DNA of 64,000 nt from an uncultured Aquimarina sp. (GCA_947495425.1 CANLYR010000013.1:1-64000); one strand, 5' to 3'. Shown: positions 45,381 through 55,642, counted from the first letter of the stretch. The notes: a model not told the origin generated them from the sequence alone. Numbers and translations are program-made.

Positions 45381-46136
45381 ATGTGGATCAAAAGACAAAT
45401 ACCTAATTTTATAACACTTCTTAATCTTTTTTGTGGATGTATTGCAGTTGTACATGCCATACAAGGTGATATGGAAATTGCAGCATTATTTATAATGTTG
45501 GGTATTGGGTTTGATTTTTTTGATGGTCTTGCTGCCAGGTTGCTTAATGTACAAAGTGAGCTTGGGTTACAGCTAGATTCTCTTGCAGATATGGTTACTA
45601 GTGGTCTTGCTCCTGGTTTGGTGATGTGTCATTTATTAGGACAAGCTTTTGGATATACTGAATATGTAGCTACCACTTGGGAGGCAGAAACGTTGTCAAC
45701 AGATTTAGACCTTTCCTATATATCATCAGTAGGTTTATTGATTACGTTAGCCTCAGCATATCGCTTGGCTAAATTTAATGTAGATACGCGACAAACCACA
45801 TCATTTATTGGTTTGCCAACACCTGCAAATGCATTATTGATTATAAGTCTTCCACTTATCCTTAAGTACCAACCAGAAATCTGGACTATTAATTTGATAT
45901 ACAATATTTGGTTTTTGATTGGGGTTACGGTGGTAAGCTGTTACTTGCTTAATGCAGAAATACCCCTGTTTGCACTAAAATTTAAGACCTGGGGCTTCAA
46001 AGAAAATAAAGTACGGTATATCTTCTTATTGATAGCAATTATATTGATTGCTTTACTGAAGTTTATTGCAATTCCGTTAGTGATATTATTATATATCTTG
46101 ATGTCTTTGATAGTTACCAGAAGTGAGAACGCTTAA
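45381..46136 (+). CDS. pssA: CDP-diacylglycerol--serine O-phosphatidyltransferase
   Basis: The start at 45381 (MWIKRQIPN) gives 251 residues; a longer frame to 45354 is less likely. The CDP-alcohol phosphatidyltransferase motif is complete: D48-G-x2-A-R53-x8-G62-x3-D66-x3-D70. About seven membrane helices follow. The reaction joins serine to CDP-diacylglycerol to make phosphatidylserine, the precursor of phosphatidylethanolamine. The gene lies between lnt and the LPS-export ATPase gene. Confidence 0.9.
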   Translation: MWIKRQIPNFITLLNLFCGCIAVVHAIQGDMEIAALFIMLGIGFDFFDGLAARLLNVQSELGLQLDSLADMVTSGLAPGLVMCHLLGQAFGYTEYVATTWEAETLSTDLDLSYISSVGLLITLASAYRLAKFNVDTRQTTSFIGLPTPANALLIISLPLILKYQPEIWTINLIYNIWFLIGVTVVSCYLLNAEIPLFALKFKTWGFKENKVRYIFLLIAIILIALLKFIAIPLVILLYILMSLIVTRSENA

Positions 46137-46220
46137 TTTTGATAAGTAATTAAGTAGTTTTTGAAGTTTAGGGCTAGCATAACATTTAAGTATGGCACGT
46201 TTATTATTTTCACTAACTCA

Positions 46221-46964
46221 CTAATTAAAATCTAATTTCTTTTTACGAAGTTCAAAATTTTGCCCTAGATATACTTTACGTACCATCTCATCTGCTGCTA
46301 GTTCTTCTGGGATACCTGCTTTTAGAATACTTCCTTCAAACATCAGATAGGTTCGGTCTGTGATCGCTAATGTTTCTTGTACATTATGATCGGTAATTAG
46401 AATACCAATATTTTTATTTTTTAGTTGAGCAACTATACGCTGGATATCTTCTACTGCTACCGGGTCTACACCGGCAAATGGTTCATCGAGTAGAATGAAG
46501 TTAGGGTCTGTTGCTAGTGCACGAGCAATCTCGGTACGTCGGCGTTCGCCACCGCTCAATAAATCACCACGATTTTTGCGAATATGTCCTAAGCCAAACT
46601 CTTCGATCAATGCTTCCATTTTATGCAATTGTTCTTTTTTTGAAAGTTTTGTGAGTTGTAATACGCTTAAAATGTTATCCTCGATACTAAGTTTTCTAAA
46701 AACAGAAGCTTCCTGAGCCAAATAGCCAATTCCGTTTTGTGCACGTTTGTACATAGGATATTTTGTAATATCAATATCTTCTAGTGTAATTTTACCACCG
46801 TTTGGCTTTACCAACCCTACAATCATATAAAAAGAAGTGGTTTTACCTGCGCCATTAGGGCCAAGCAGCCCAACTATTTCTCCTTGATTTACTTCAAGAG
46901 AAATTCCTTTTACTACTTTTCGCCCTTTGTAGGACTTCATTAAATTATCTGCTTTCAATTTCAT
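46221..46964 (-). CDS. lptB: LPS export ABC transporter ATPase LptB
   Basis: The 247-residue protein is a single ABC cassette with Walker [10 protein letters not shown], signature [15 protein letters not shown], Walker [14 protein letters not shown] and the switch His in ITDHNV. The motif arrangement and length match LptB, which powers LptFG to pull lipopolysaccharide from the inner membrane. The gene ends the kdsD-tatC-AhpD-like run on this strand; kdsD also serves LPS (Kdo) synthesis. Confidence 0.92.
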   Translation of the reverse strand: MKLKADNLMKSYKGRKVVKGISLEVNQGEIVGLLGPNGAGKTTSFYMIVGLVKPNGGKITLEDIDITKYPMYKRAQNGIGYLAQEASVFRKLSIEDNILSVLQLTKLSKKEQLHKMEALIEEFGLGHIRKNRGDLLSGGERRRTEIARALATDPNFILLDEPFAGVDPVAVEDIQRIVAQLKNKNIGILITDHNVQETLAITDRTYLMFEGSILKAGIPEELAADEMVRKVYLGQNFELRKKKLDFN

Positions 46965-47047
46965 AATACAATAACTTCTTTATGGTATCGATGTTGCGAT
47001 GGTGATGCAAATGTATAGTATTCCTTTTTATGTTAAGGGTATATGTT

Positions 47048-47404
47048 TTAGTGGCGAGACGTTTTTTCTTCCAAAGCATCCCAAAATTCATAAGCACGTC
47101 TTAAGTGTGGGATGACTATAGTACCTCCCACCAAAGTTGCAATGCCTAGCGCTTCGGCAACTTCTTCTTTAGTTAGTCCTTCTTTATGACATGTCTCTAG
47201 GTGATAACGAACGCAATCATCACATCGTAACACCGCAGAGGCTACTAATCCAAGTAATTCTTTTGTTTTTACATTTAGCGCCCCTTCCATAAAGGCATTC
47301 GTATCCAGATTAAAGATTCTTTTGATTACTTTATTATTATCTTCGAGAATACGAGTGTTCATTTTTTCTCTATATGCATTGAAATCGTCAACTATAGTGC
47401 TCAT
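47048..47404 (-). CDS. AhpD-like carboxymuconolactone decarboxylase-family protein
   Basis: The 118-residue helical protein has the AhpD-type redox motif CDDCVRYH (CxxC with downstream His) in the middle. It has the family's other landmark, ALGIATLVGGTIVIPHLRRA. Such proteins handle peroxide-linked thiol exchange. It overlaps the tatC stop by four bases (ATGA type), so the genes are translationally coupled. The link to Tat export is unknown. Confidence 0.85.
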   Translation of the reverse strand: MSTIVDDFNAYREKMNTRILEDNNKVIKRIFNLDTNAFMEGALNVKTKELLGLVASAVLRCDDCVRYHLETCHKEGLTKEEVAEALGIATLVGGTIVIPHLRRAYEFWDALEEKTSRH

Positions 47405-48237
47405 TTGGATTGTTTTTGTAGTTTTTTGTTTTCTTTTTTAATAACTACCTTAGAAATAAAAATACTTATCTCATACAGCAGTAAAATCGGTATAGCCACA
47501 ATAATCTGACTTACAATATCAGGGGGTGTAATTACTGCAGAGAGTATGAGTACAATAACTAAAGCAAATTTTCGATATTTTTTTAAAAATTCTGGAGTAA
47601 CCAAGCCCACTTTGGTAAGGAAAAACATAATAACCGGTAACTCAAATATTAATCCACAAGCAATTACTGAGGTTCTTACAAGCGCAATATAGTTGTCGAT
47701 GTCAAATTCATTGAGAACCTCTTTGCTTACCTGATATCCCCCCAAAAAGTTAATGGATAGTGGGGTGATGACATAATATCCAAAAAGTACCCCTAAGAAA
47801 AACAAGCAAGAACAGATAATGATAAAACCTTTGGAATATTTTTTCTCGGTATCATACATTGCTGGGGCAATAAACTTCCAGAATTCATATAAAACATACG
47901 GGAAAGCAATAATAAAACCTGCCGTAATTGAGGTCCAGATATGAACAGAGAATTGTCCAGCTACTTTCCTGCTTTGTACACTAAATGGCAATTCTTGAAA
48001 GCATAAACTTTCATCTAACCCCAAGAATTTTGACAGATTACATAGACCTTTATATGTTGGAAAATCAGGTTTTTTTGGTCCAAAAATTAATACGTCAAAA
48101 ATAAATTCTTTAGCCAAAAAAGCAGCAATACCAGCGATGAGTACGGCAACGGTTGCTCTAATGAGATGCCAACGAAGCTCTTCTAGGTGATCCAGAAAAG
48201 ACATAGCTTGTGGATTTTTTTTAGTCTTTGTTGCCAT
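47401..48237 (-). CDS. tatC: Sec-independent protein translocase TatC
   Basis: The 278-residue protein has six membrane helices and the TatC landmarks: MSFLDHLEELRWHLIRA at the start, the FKFIAPAMYDTEKKY-type periplasmic turn (written here WKFIAPAMYDTEKKY) and FELPVIMFFLTKVGLV. It recognises twin-arginine signal peptides with TatA/B, which are not in this window. It overlaps kdsD by one base (TAATG) and the AhpD-like gene by four, showing operon coupling. Confidence 0.95.
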   Translation of the reverse strand: MATKTKKNPQAMSFLDHLEELRWHLIRATVAVLIAGIAAFLAKEFIFDVLIFGPKKPDFPTYKGLCNLSKFLGLDESLCFQELPFSVQSRKVAGQFSVHIWTSITAGFIIAFPYVLYEFWKFIAPAMYDTEKKYSKGFIIICSCLFFLGVLFGYYVITPLSINFLGGYQVSKEVLNEFDIDNYIALVRTSVIACGLIFELPVIMFFLTKVGLVTPEFLKKYRKFALVIVLILSAVITPPDIVSQIIVAIPILLLYEISIFISKVVIKKENKKLQKQSK

Positions 48238-49208
48238 TATAGAATACCTTCTCTCATTAGATCATGAATATGTAAAAGCCCTGTGTATTTGCCATCTTTT
48301 TCAGCAAGTAATTGGGTAATTGAATTTTCTTCTATTTTTTCGAGTGCATCGACAGCCATAGCATCATTATCAATGCTTTTTGGATTTGGAGACATAATTT
48401 GTCTGGCAGTCAATCCTTCAAAAGAAGACGTCTTATTTGTAGTGAGCATCCTACGCAAGTCACCATCAGTAATGATACCAATAATGGCTCCATTTTCGGT
48501 TACGGCTGTTGCGCCTAATCTTTTTTCTGTCATTTCTACAATTACAGTATTGATATCTGATTCGGGAGCTACTTCTGGTTTTTGATTACGTGATGTAATA
48601 TCACTTACCCGCAAGTATAATTTTTTTCCTAGCGCACCACCTGGATGATATTTAGCAAAATCTCGACTAGAGAAACCTTCTAGATGCAGCAAACAAACTG
48701 CTAGTGCATCACCCATAACTAATTGAGCCGTTGTGCTGGTCGTGGGAGCCAGATTATTTGGACACGCTTCTTTTTCTACATAGGCGTGCAAAACATAATC
48801 TGCCTCTGTGCCTAAAAATGATTCTTTGTTGGCAGTAATACCAATCAATGGGTTTTTGAAACTTTTAATAAAAGGAACCAAGACTTTTATTTCGGGAGTA
48901 TTACCACTTTTTGAAATACAGATAACAACATCATCTTTAAGAATATTTCCTAAATCTCCATGGATAGCATCAGCAGCATGCATAAAAACTGCCGGGGTTC
49001 CTGTAGAGTTCATTGTCGCTACTATTTTGGTTGCAATAATAGCGCTTTTTCCTATACCAGTAATAATCACTCTTCCTTTTGAGTTGTGAATAGTTTCAAC
49101 CGCTTTGGCAAACTCCTCGTCAATTAGCTCTTCTAAGTAAGCAATTGCTTTAGCTTCTTCGGCTATAGTTTTCTTAGCGTATGAAATTATAGTTTCCTGG
49201 GTATTCAA
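48237..49208 (-). CDS. kdsD: arabinose-5-phosphate isomerase (KdsD/GutQ-type)
   Basis: The 323-residue protein has an SIS domain (ITGIGKSAIIATKIVATMNSTG, in pieces; HGDLGN) and two C-terminal CBS repeats. It interconverts ribulose-5-phosphate and arabinose-5-phosphate, the first step to Kdo of LPS. It is the first gene of the run that ends with lptB and is divergent from recQ. Confidence 0.93.
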   Translation of the reverse strand: MNTQETIISYAKKTIAEEAKAIAYLEELIDEEFAKAVETIHNSKGRVIITGIGKSAIIATKIVATMNSTGTPAVFMHAADAIHGDLGNILKDDVVICISKSGNTPEIKVLVPFIKSFKNPLIGITANKESFLGTEADYVLHAYVEKEACPNNLAPTTSTTAQLVMGDALAVCLLHLEGFSSRDFAKYHPGGALGKKLYLRVSDITSRNQKPEVAPESDINTVIVEMTEKRLGATAVTENGAIIGIITDGDLRRMLTTNKTSSFEGLTARQIMSPNPKSIDNDAMAVDALEKIEENSITQLLAEKDGKYTGLLHIHDLMREGIL

Positions 49209-49445
49209 ATTTTTAAATTTTTAGGTGTTATAAAAAAGATTTTATTATCTTTAATTAACGCAAAGGTATACAATACCGTATTAATTTTAAATACTGTCAA
49301 AAAAAAGGATATTAATTTGTACTTTAATTATATTTGGCATACTGAAATGACAAATGATATGATCCACTAAATTTGTGTTTGGGGAAACAGATTTTAGTGT
49401 TAGTGAAGTCTTTATTTAATTGGTATATAAAAGTTAAAAGATTTA

Positions 49446-51653
49446 ATGAATTTGAACGAAACTGACTTACAAAGTGCCCTGAAGAAGTATTTTGGTTTTA
49501 GTCAATTTAGAGGATTACAGGAAAAAGTAATTAAAAGTATTCTCGACAAGAAGAATACATTTGTGATCATGCCTACAGGCGGAGGAAAGTCTCTGTGTTA
49601 TCAGCTACCAGCTTTAATGTTTGAGGGAACTGCCATTGTGGTATCTCCTCTAATTGCATTGATGAAAAATCAGGTAGATGCTATACGAAGTATTTCTTCT
49701 GAAGAAGGTATAGCCCATGTGCTTAATTCTTCATTGAACAAATCAGAGATAAAAAAAGTAAAAGATGATATTATTAACGGAGTTACAAAATTATTATATG
49801 TTGCTCCGGAGTCGCTTACCAAAGAAGAATATGTAGATTTCTTGAAGTCACAAAAAATTTCATTTCTAGCCATAGACGAAGCCCATTGTATTAGCGAATG
49901 GGGTCATGATTTTAGACCAGAATATCGAAATTTGCGTAATATTATTAAGAGAATTGGAGAAGATATACCAATTATAGGACTTACAGCTACTGCGACACCA
50001 AAAGTACAAGAAGATATCCTGAAAAACTTAGGGATGAGCGATGCTCAAACGTTTAAAGCGTCATTTAATCGTCCAAATTTGTTTTATGAAATTCGGCCAA
50101 AAACAAAAAATGTTGATGCAGACATTATTCGTTTTGTAAAACAAAATCAAGGAAAAAGCGGTATCATATATTGTTTGAGTAGAAAACGTGTTGAAGAATT
50201 GGCGCAGACTCTAGAAGTTAACGGGGTCAAAGCAGTACCTTATCACGCAGGGTTGGATGCAAAAACCAGAGCAAGGCATCAAGATATGTTTTTGATGGAA
50301 GATACAGACGTCGTAGTGGCTACTATTGCTTTTGGGATGGGAATCGATAAACCCGATGTTCGTTTTGTAATACATCATGATATGCCCAAAAGTATTGAAA
50401 GCTATTATCAAGAAACTGGTCGTGCTGGTCGAGATGGTGGAGAAGGACATTGCCTGGCATACTATGCGTATAAAGATATTGAAAAGCTAGAAAAATTTAT
50501 GAGTGGTAAGCCTGTTGCGGAACAGGAAATTGGCCATGCGTTGTTGCAGGAAATTGTTGCTTTTGCAGAAACCTCAATATCCAGACGTAAGTTTATATTG
50601 CATTATTTTGGAGAAGATTTTGATGGAGAACATGGGGAAGGTGCCGATATGGATGATAATGTGCGCAATCCCAAGAAAAAACACGAAGCTCAGGACGAGG
50701 TCAAACTCTTATTAGAAGTAGTAAAAAAGACAGGAGAAATTTATAAATCCAAGGATTTAGTGAATACCATCATAGGAAAAAGCAACGCGCTTATTCTCTC
50801 ACATAAAACTAACAAACAATCATTTTTTGGTACCGGAAAATCTAAAGAAGACAAATATTGGATGGCACTTATTCGTCAAGTATTAGTAGCCGGATATCTC
50901 AAAAAAGACATAGAAACATATGGTGTTATTAAGATCACGCCACAAGGATTAGGTTTTATAGATAATCCAGTTCGTTTTATGATGACAGAAGACCATATGT
51001 ATGACCAAACGGATGATGATACGATAATAACGGTAACCAAAGCTGGAGCTAGAGGAGGAAGCACCGATGAAAAATTAGTATCGATGCTTAAAGATTTACG
51101 CAAAACTGTAGCCAAAAAATTAGGCGTTCCACCTTTTGTGGTATTTCAGGACCCCTCGTTAGAAGATATGGCGCTTAAGTATCCTGTAAATATTGAAGAA
51201 CTCGGTAATGTGCATGGTGTAGGAGAAGGTAAAGCCAAAAAATATGGAAAGCCTTTTGTAGATTTTATTACCAACTATGTAGCTGAAAATGATATTGTAC
51301 GCCCCGATGATTTTGTCGTTAAAAGTACAGGAGCAAATAGTGGTCTAAAACTCTATATTATTCAAAATGTAGATCGTAAGTTACCTCTTACTGATATTGC
51401 TTCTGCCAAGGGTATGGATATGACCGCCTTTATTAAAGAAATGGAAGCTATTGTGTTTAGCGGCACCAAGCTTAATATTTCCTATTGGATTGATGATATT
51501 CTCGATGAAGATCAACAAGAAGAAATTCATGACTATTTCTTAGAGGCCGAAAATGATAAGATCGATATTGCTATCGAAGAATTTGACGGAGACTATGATG
51601 ATGAAGAACTGCGTTTATATCGTATAAAGTTTATTAGTGATGTAGCGAATTGA
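49446..51653 (+). CDS. recQ: ATP-dependent DNA helicase RecQ without zinc-finger cysteines
   Basis: The 735-residue protein has the RecQ helicase core: TGGGKSLCYQLPAL (Walker A), DEAHCISEWGHDFRPEY (Walker B and aromatic loop), then GRAGRDG. An RQC-type winged-helix region and a C-terminal HRDC domain (EKLVSMLKDLRKTVAKKLG) follow. The four zinc-binding cysteines normally present after the helicase core are absent; the segment reads SISRRKFILHYFGEDFDGEH. This form is usual in Flavobacteriaceae as I recall. It unwinds DNA 3' to 5' for repair. Confidence 0.93.
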   Translation: MNLNETDLQSALKKYFGFSQFRGLQEKVIKSILDKKNTFVIMPTGGGKSLCYQLPALMFEGTAIVVSPLIALMKNQVDAIRSISSEEGIAHVLNSSLNKSEIKKVKDDIINGVTKLLYVAPESLTKEEYVDFLKSQKISFLAIDEAHCISEWGHDFRPEYRNLRNIIKRIGEDIPIIGLTATATPKVQEDILKNLGMSDAQTFKASFNRPNLFYEIRPKTKNVDADIIRFVKQNQGKSGIIYCLSRKRVEELAQTLEVNGVKAVPYHAGLDAKTRARHQDMFLMEDTDVVVATIAFGMGIDKPDVRFVIHHDMPKSIESYYQETGRAGRDGGEGHCLAYYAYKDIEKLEKFMSGKPVAEQEIGHALLQEIVAFAETSISRRKFILHYFGEDFDGEHGEGADMDDNVRNPKKKHEAQDEVKLLLEVVKKTGEIYKSKDLVNTIIGKSNALILSHKTNKQSFFGTGKSKEDKYWMALIRQVLVAGYLKKDIETYGVIKITPQGLGFIDNPVRFMMTEDHMYDQTDDDTIITVTKAGARGGSTDEKLVSMLKDLRKTVAKKLGVPPFVVFQDPSLEDMALKYPVNIEELGNVHGVGEGKAKKYGKPFVDFITNYVAENDIVRPDDFVVKSTGANSGLKLYIIQNVDRKLPLTDIASAKGMDMTAFIKEMEAIVFSGTKLNISYWIDDILDEDQQEEIHDYFLEAENDKIDIAIEEFDGDYDDEELRLYRIKFISDVAN

Positions 51654-51891
51654 TATATTATCTATTGTGTTAATCACAAAAAGGGTTACAGCTAAGTAAT
51701 TCTTTTTAAGAAATTCTATTAAATTTTAAATCTCCTTTTATATTTATAATAATTATAAGTGGGATTAGATTTAATACAGTTTCCATAGATCATTTACATA
51801 TATTCAATTTTTAAATTTCCTCATTACAATAAAAATTCTTTAAGATTAAAGAATATATTTATTTAAGCATAACCAATTACTTATCTTTGCT

Positions 51892-51899
51892 GCTTTAGA
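51892..51899 (+). promoter_or_regulatory. TAnnTTTG -7 box of the immunophilin gene
   Basis: TATCTTTG fits the Bacteroidota -7 consensus and lies 23 bases before the ATG at 51923. Confidence 0.6.
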
Positions 51900-51922
51900 A
51901 TCAAAAGCAAAAAAACGCTATT

Positions 51923-52855
51923 ATGCAAGACGGATTATACGCAAAATTTAAGACCACAAAAGGAGATATTCTTATTAATCTAGAGTTTGAAAAAACTCCG
52001 GGAACTGTAGGTAACTTTGTGGGCCTTGCCGAAGGTAATATAGAAAACGAAGTGATCTCACAAGGAAAACCATACTACAATGGATTAAAATTTCATAGAG
52101 TGATTCCTGATTTTATGATACAAGGTGGAGATCCGCAAGGTACAGGTGCAGGTGGCCCGGGATATCAGTTTGATGATGAGATACACTCCGATTTAAAACA
52201 CGATGGACCGGGAGTATTATCTATGGCTAATGCTGGTCCGGGAACAAACGGAAGTCAGTTTTTTATTACCCATGTTGAAACATCATGGTTAGATGGGAAG
52301 CATACCGTATTTGGTAAAGTAGTAGAAGGACAAGATGTAGTTGATACTATAGCACAAGGTGATACTATAGACGAGGTTGAAATTATTAGAGAAGGAGAAG
52401 AGGCGCAAAACTTCAATGCTGTAGAAACCTTTAGAAAATTTAACGGAGCAAAAGCTGAACGTGAAGCTTCTGCTAAGAAAAAAGCTGAAGAATTATTAGA
52501 AGAATTAGCCGCTGGATTTGATAAAACTGATAGCGGATTACGTTATAAAGTAATTCAAAAAGGAGATGGTGTAAAAGCAGAAAAAGGAAAAACAGTTTCT
52601 GTACACTACAAAGGTAGTTTAACAGATGGAACAGTATTTGACTCTTCCTATAAGCGTAATCAACCCATTGATTTTCCTCTTGGGATGGGAAATGTAATTG
52701 CCGGATGGGATGAAGGAATTGCATTATTGCAAGTAGGAGATAAAGCACGTTTTGTGATCCCACCTTATCTTGGGTATGGAGAAAGCGGCGCAGGAGGTGT
52801 AATACCCCCAAATGCAACTCTTGTTTTTGATGTAGAATTAGTAGAAGTGAAATAA
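51923..52855 (+). CDS. cyclophilin-FKBP fusion peptidyl-prolyl isomerase
   Basis: The 310-residue protein combines two isomerase domains. The N-terminal cyclophilin (residues about 5-150) has [19 protein letters not shown] and [10 protein letters not shown]. After a charged helical linker comes an FKBP domain (about 205-310) with [16 protein letters not shown] and [13 protein letters not shown]. No signal peptide is visible, so it is probably cytoplasmic. Fusions of this order were described in Flavobacterium as dual-family immunophilins, from memory. Both domains speed proline isomerisation. Confidence 0.93.
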   Translation: MQDGLYAKFKTTKGDILINLEFEKTPGTVGNFVGLAEGNIENEVISQGKPYYNGLKFHRVIPDFMIQGGDPQGTGAGGPGYQFDDEIHSDLKHDGPGVLSMANAGPGTNGSQFFITHVETSWLDGKHTVFGKVVEGQDVVDTIAQGDTIDEVEIIREGEEAQNFNAVETFRKFNGAKAEREASAKKKAEELLEELAAGFDKTDSGLRYKVIQKGDGVKAEKGKTVSVHYKGSLTDGTVFDSSYKRNQPIDFPLGMGNVIAGWDEGIALLQVGDKARFVIPPYLGYGESGAGGVIPPNATLVFDVELVEVK

Positions 52856-52880
52856 TTTTTATTAAATATATTTTTGAGAG

Positions 52881-52910
52881 CGCCTCTGTATGTTTCAGAG
52901 GCGTTTTGTT
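52881..52910 (+). terminator. rho-independent terminator after the immunophilin gene
   Basis: CGCCTCTG (52881-52888) pairs with CAGAGGCG (52896-52903), then TTTTGTTTT. Confidence 0.85.
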
Positions 52911-53133
52911 TTAAAAACCTGTATGTTAAATGGTATAAAAAATTTTGGTACACTTTGTGATTACTGATAATTGAATTTTTGTTAATAAAACCTATTTTTT
53001 ATCTGATTCAAAATCATTACTTTGGTTGTGTAAAGTTATGATGAAAATGTTAAAGTTTTCGATTGATATTTAGATATTTGCTTCTTCTTAATTATAATTT
53101 GGGAAACTAAGAAGAAGTTTTTAATCAACTAAT

Positions 53134-53934
53134 ATGAGAAATACTGTACTAACAACTTTTTTAATTATTTTTCTTACGAATGTTTTTTATGGTCAAGAAA
53201 ACGACGATGTTCTTACTGATATCAAAGATCAAATGGAGGTCATTGATAGTTATACCGAATTTGATACGTTTTTCTTAGATCCAGAAGAATTTCTTGACAA
53301 AATGCCAGATAATGCAGCAGAACTCAATGGATATTATGAGCACGAACGTCTTAAAAAGATTATACGAAAAGTAGGAACACGTTCTGCAGATGTACTCACT
53401 ACCTTTTATTTTTGGAATGATCAACTAATTCATGTGAGCTATAAGCAGAAGCCTTATTTGACTTCAACCAGCTCTAATGGACAAAATGTTCTGGATTATT
53501 CTAGTACATATACTAAATATGAATCAAAGCATTACTTTAATAAAGGAGAAGAAGTAGCTACTGAAAAAATAGGAGCACCAATGGCTGGGATTGCTTTAGA
53601 AGAAGAATTTGTATCCTATGCTAATAAGATGAAAGCGTTACTTGATAATAAATTCTATAATAGAGCTGTATATGAAGCCCTTCAAGGGAGATGGATTTTT
53701 ATACAAAATACAGAGGATTATATTATTTTTGAAGGTACTATACGATTTAACTTTTATAATGGAAAATTTGCAAATCGTCTAAAAACCAGAATTGAGGATG
53801 GTGTTCTTGAGTGCTTTTTCCCTATGGACGACCGTATTTATAGATACAAAATAGAGAACGTTGATGAAAATATACTTACGCTTATCGATCTTTTTTCAAA
53901 AGAGGAGTTTGCATATGCCAAAGTAGAGAATTAA
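53134..53934 (+). CDS. exported protein of unknown function
   Basis: The 266-residue protein has a signal peptide (ends NVFYGQ) and no recognised domain. The mature part alternates charged helical and beta segments, with KKIIRKVGTRSADVLTTFYF early and GRWIFIQNTEDYIIFEGTIRF late. It is probably periplasmic. It is a single gene between the immunophilin and the convergent GNAT/redoxin pair. Confidence 0.6.
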   Translation: MRNTVLTTFLIIFLTNVFYGQENDDVLTDIKDQMEVIDSYTEFDTFFLDPEEFLDKMPDNAAELNGYYEHERLKKIIRKVGTRSADVLTTFYFWNDQLIHVSYKQKPYLTSTSSNGQNVLDYSSTYTKYESKHYFNKGEEVATEKIGAPMAGIALEEEFVSYANKMKALLDNKFYNRAVYEALQGRWIFIQNTEDYIIFEGTIRFNFYNGKFANRLKTRIEDGVLECFFPMDDRIYRYKIENVDENILTLIDLFSKEEFAYAKVEN

Positions 53935-53996
53935 AGAATAGATTATTTTATATAGTGTATGCCAAGATTTCTATGCCGAGAACTTATAAAAGAGCT

Positions 53997-54524
53997 TTAG
54001 ATTGGTAGTATCATTCGTTGCATTTCTCTGTAATTATCCTTTAAACCGGGATAATCTAAATTATAAAAAGAAACGGTACTAAATCCTATTTTTTTATAGA
54101 AAAGTAAAGCGGGGCTCGTTGTCATAACGTCTAGCCAAATCACCTTCTTATTTAGATTTTGCGCATAATTTTTTACAAATTCAATCCCTTTTTTACCGAT
54201 TCCTAATCCTGTAGATTCTTTTAAAAGATATATTTTTTCCAATTGGATCGCTTCAGAACCTTCAAAATTTAATACTTCTTGGTGTTTTCTGATTTTTAAT
54301 AGACCTAGATCTTTATTTTCTTTTTTGATTAAGAAGTATGCAATATTTTCTACTTTAAAATCTTCTGTAAAAGCTTTTTGGTTAAAACTTAGATCGATAT
54401 AGTAGCTAGGATCATTATTTTTCCAAATGTGGATATAGTGTTCAGGATAAAATTGCTGGCTGATATTAACTAAGCTTTCTATGTCATTTTCTGAACAATT
54501 TTTAAAAACAATTTCAGAATTCAT
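53997..54524 (-). CDS. GNAT-family N-acetyltransferase
   Basis: The 175-residue protein has the GNAT acetyl-CoA fold: beta strands EAIQLEKIYLL then the pyrophosphate loop STGLGIGKKGIEFV (Q/RxxGxG/A type) and VIWLDVMTTSPALLFYKKIGF. The substrate is unknown. It starts 3 bases after the redoxin gene, so the two form an operon. Confidence 0.88.
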   Translation of the reverse strand: MNSEIVFKNCSENDIESLVNISQQFYPEHYIHIWKNNDPSYYIDLSFNQKAFTEDFKVENIAYFLIKKENKDLGLLKIRKHQEVLNFEGSEAIQLEKIYLLKESTGLGIGKKGIEFVKNYAQNLNKKVIWLDVMTTSPALLFYKKIGFSTVSFYNLDYPGLKDNYREMQRMILPI

Positions 54525-54527
54525 AGG

Positions 54528-55085
54528 TTATTCTTTCCATTTTATATTACATCCAATACTTGGTTTTTGATCTTCAGAAACCTTTGTATTTCGCAGAACT
54601 GCATCTAGTGCTTGTCGAAGATCACGACCATTTACTGGGATTCCGTTCCCGGGTCTTGAATCATCTAGCTGACCTCGATAAATAAGTTTTGATTCGTTGT
54701 CAAATAAATAAAAATCGGGTGTACATGCTGCATTATATGCTTTTGCAACTTCTTGTGTTTCGTCATAAAGGTAAGGAAAAGTGTACTTGTTTTTTTGTGC
54801 AGTTTTCCACATGTGTCGGGGCGCATCTTGCGGGTAGTTTTCAATATCATTACTACTTATAGCTACAAAACCAAACCCTTGTACACGATAATCATTAGCG
54901 ATTCTTGCAATCTCTTCGTTTACATGAATTACAAACGGGCAGTGATTGCAGATAAACATAACTACGGTTCCTTTTTTACCTTTTACATCTTTTAGAGCCA
55001 CTCTGTTATTAGTGATTGCATCTACCAGCTCAAAATCTGGGGCCATGGTCCCAAGAGGGAGCATATTTGATGGAGTACGTGCCAT
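54528..55085 (-). CDS. thioredoxin-fold redoxin (AhpC/TSA-type)
   Basis: The 185-residue protein has a thioredoxin fold with the active site CNHCPFVIHV (CxxC). A cis-proline region follows (CTPDFYLFD), and the TVVMFICN strand precedes the active site. There is no signal peptide. Such proteins, common next to GNAT or glycan genes in Flavobacteria, are thought to be thiol peroxidases or disulfide reductases. Confidence 0.88.
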   Translation of the reverse strand: MARTPSNMLPLGTMAPDFELVDAITNNRVALKDVKGKKGTVVMFICNHCPFVIHVNEEIARIANDYRVQGFGFVAISSNDIENYPQDAPRHMWKTAQKNKYTFPYLYDETQEVAKAYNAACTPDFYLFDNESKLIYRGQLDDSRPGNGIPVNGRDLRQALDAVLRNTKVSEDQKPSIGCNIKWKE

Positions 55086-55176
55086 AGTTTTTCAGTGTTT
55101 ATAGAAGCCAAATTACAATATTTCTATATAATTAGTCTAAAAAATTATTACCTTAGTTATTATTAAATTTAATATT

Positions 55177-55641
55177 ATGAAACCTTTAGATACCTGGTTT
55201 AAAGAATATGCCGTAAGCCATCAAAATAAAACAAATATCGCGATCCATTTTGTGTGCGTTCCAGCAATTTTTTTCTCTGTTATTGGATTAATAATGAGTA
55301 TTCCTAGTTCGTTTTTAGCTCGAATTATTCCGGGGGATAATCCTTTCATAGAAAACTGGGCTTTTGTGACCTCACTATTTATATTGCTTTTTTATATTCG
55401 GTTATCTGTAAAAATGGCGTTGCAAATCTTGGTTTTTGTTGCTTTTTGTATTATCACTAATTATTATATTGGTCAATACGCATCTTTATGGATGGTTTCT
55501 TTGATCATCTTTTCAGTTGCTTGGGTTGGTCAGTTTTATGGCCACCACTTAGAAGGAAAAAAGCCATCTGCTGCACAAGATTTACAGTTTTTATTAATTG
55601 GGCCTGCTTGGGTGATTCAGAAAATGTTTGGAAAAAGGTAG
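55177..55641 (+). CDS. Mpo1-like (DUF962) membrane protein
   Basis: The 154-residue protein has four membrane helices and the Mpo1/DUF962 marks: NIAIHFVCVPAIFFSVIG at the N-terminus and GQFYGHHLEGKKPSA near the end, with conserved histidines. In yeast Mpo1 is an iron-dependent dioxygenase of 2-hydroxy fatty acids; the bacterial function is inferred only. The stop at 55641 is followed one base later by the next ATG. Confidence 0.88.
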   Translation: MKPLDTWFKEYAVSHQNKTNIAIHFVCVPAIFFSVIGLIMSIPSSFLARIIPGDNPFIENWAFVTSLFILLFYIRLSVKMALQILVFVAFCIITNYYIGQYASLWMVSLIIFSVAWVGQFYGHHLEGKKPSAAQDLQFLLIGPAWVIQKMFGKR

Positions 55642-55642
55642 T

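Noticed and set aside
52473-52817. 114-codon minus-strand frame
   Set aside because: It is antisense to the cyclophilin-FKBP gene; the composition (Leu/His-rich) is that of a shadow frame.
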